Source: Acridotheres tristis (taxonomy: Eukaryota; Chordata; Aves; Passeriformes; Sturnidae). Taken from it: a DNA stretch of 64,000 nt. Positions 63,882 to 64,000 of this stretch are shown here, one piece after another. Within the stretch, counting starts at the first letter, position 1. Every line of letters starts with the position of its first letter. The notes under the pieces were generated by a model that worked only from the letters and a program-made list of their open reading frames with translations, did not search any database and had not been told where the DNA came from. The position numbers were made by a program, and so were the translations under genes. The DNA is taken from positions 10,921,976-10,985,975 of the forward strand of contig CM072889.1 in the NCBI GenBank assembly GCA_037013685.1, written 5' to 3'.

Positions 63882-64000
63882 ACGACAAGGCTCTGTGACC
63901 AAATCCAGGAGAATGGAGAGCAGCAAAGTGGATGGATCCCCATCCCTGCTCTGCAGTCTGCTCACCAAAGACATGTATGGAGCACCTTTGCTAAGGCAAG

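Larger units (their letters stand above)
56309..64000. other. AT-rich DNA; possible intron, no other exon recognised
   Basis: If the exon candidate ending at 56308 is real, this stretch would be intronic or upstream of it. I looked for a partner exon on the minus strand. The frames at 58352-58597, 58579-59010 and 62962-63183 did not give a convincing splice-flanked, protein-like segment. A GC-richer patch at about 57.28-57.40 kb has no gene. An ancient retroposon trace at 59.45 kb, a T-tract at 62.83 kb and a G-run at 63.87 kb are listed separately. Confidence 0.5.

Noticed and set aside
1..64000. CRISPR arrays, operons, prophage, toxin-antitoxin or other prokaryotic systems
   Set aside because: There are no regularly spaced direct repeats, no dense co-oriented ORFs and no ribosome-binding sites. 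The CR1 elements identify the DNA as vertebrate.

Overview
This window is vertebrate nuclear DNA, most likely from a bird. The main evidence is several CR1 LINE 3' ends. These have the avian-type terminal sequence (cccttc-aacccaaac-att) and sit in AT-rich, CpG-poor DNA with no Alu, L1, B1 or other mammalian young repeats. A compact solo LTR with a GC-rich core resembles endogenous retrovirus LTRs of songbirds. A passerine is my guess from that resemblance, not something the sequence proves. Nothing suggests a bacterial, plasmid or viral genome: there are no long ORFs, operons or ribosome-binding sites, and no CRISPR array.

The window is almost entirely non-coding (intergenic or deep intron). 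The many 60-210 codon open frames are what AT-rich random sequence yields, and most start with non-ATG codons. I identify no complete protein-coding gene, and I recognised no tRNA or rRNA gene by eye. The best coding candidate is a minus-strand segment at 56068-56308. It has a good splice acceptor, then 79 codons of charged, helical, coiled-coil-like protein ending in a stop, and it could be the last exon of a gene running in from the right. Two weaker exon-like segments are at 29737-29919 (+) and 55728-55798 (-).

Layout. 1-12660: unremarkable AT-rich DNA with one ATTT microsatellite and one trace of an ancient amniote retroposon. 12660-13016: a clear CR1 3' end (+). 13017-36828: mostly unique DNA with a short CR1 tail near 20.5 kb, a MIR-like remnant near 23.3 kb, an ancient retroposon trace near 26.3 kb, the weak exon candidate near 29.8 kb, A-tracts, and a perfect hairpin followed by CAAA-rich and C-rich low-complexity DNA at 35.37-35.52 kb. 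36829-37112: a second CR1 3' end of a different subfamily (-). 37113-44003: unique DNA, including a stretch at 38.4-39.0 kb that looks like a conserved non-coding element. 44004-44726: the solo LTR with a 5-bp target-site duplication, followed directly by CCAT and AT microsatellites. 44959-64000: mostly unique DNA with a CR1 tail at 50.06 kb, the exon candidates near 56 kb, an ancient retroposon trace at 59.4 kb and a T-tract at 62.8 kb.

I found no convincing undescribed biological system. The observations most worth checking are the terminal-exon candidate at 56.1 kb, the palindrome plus G-quadruplex cluster at 35.4 kb, and the solo LTR.
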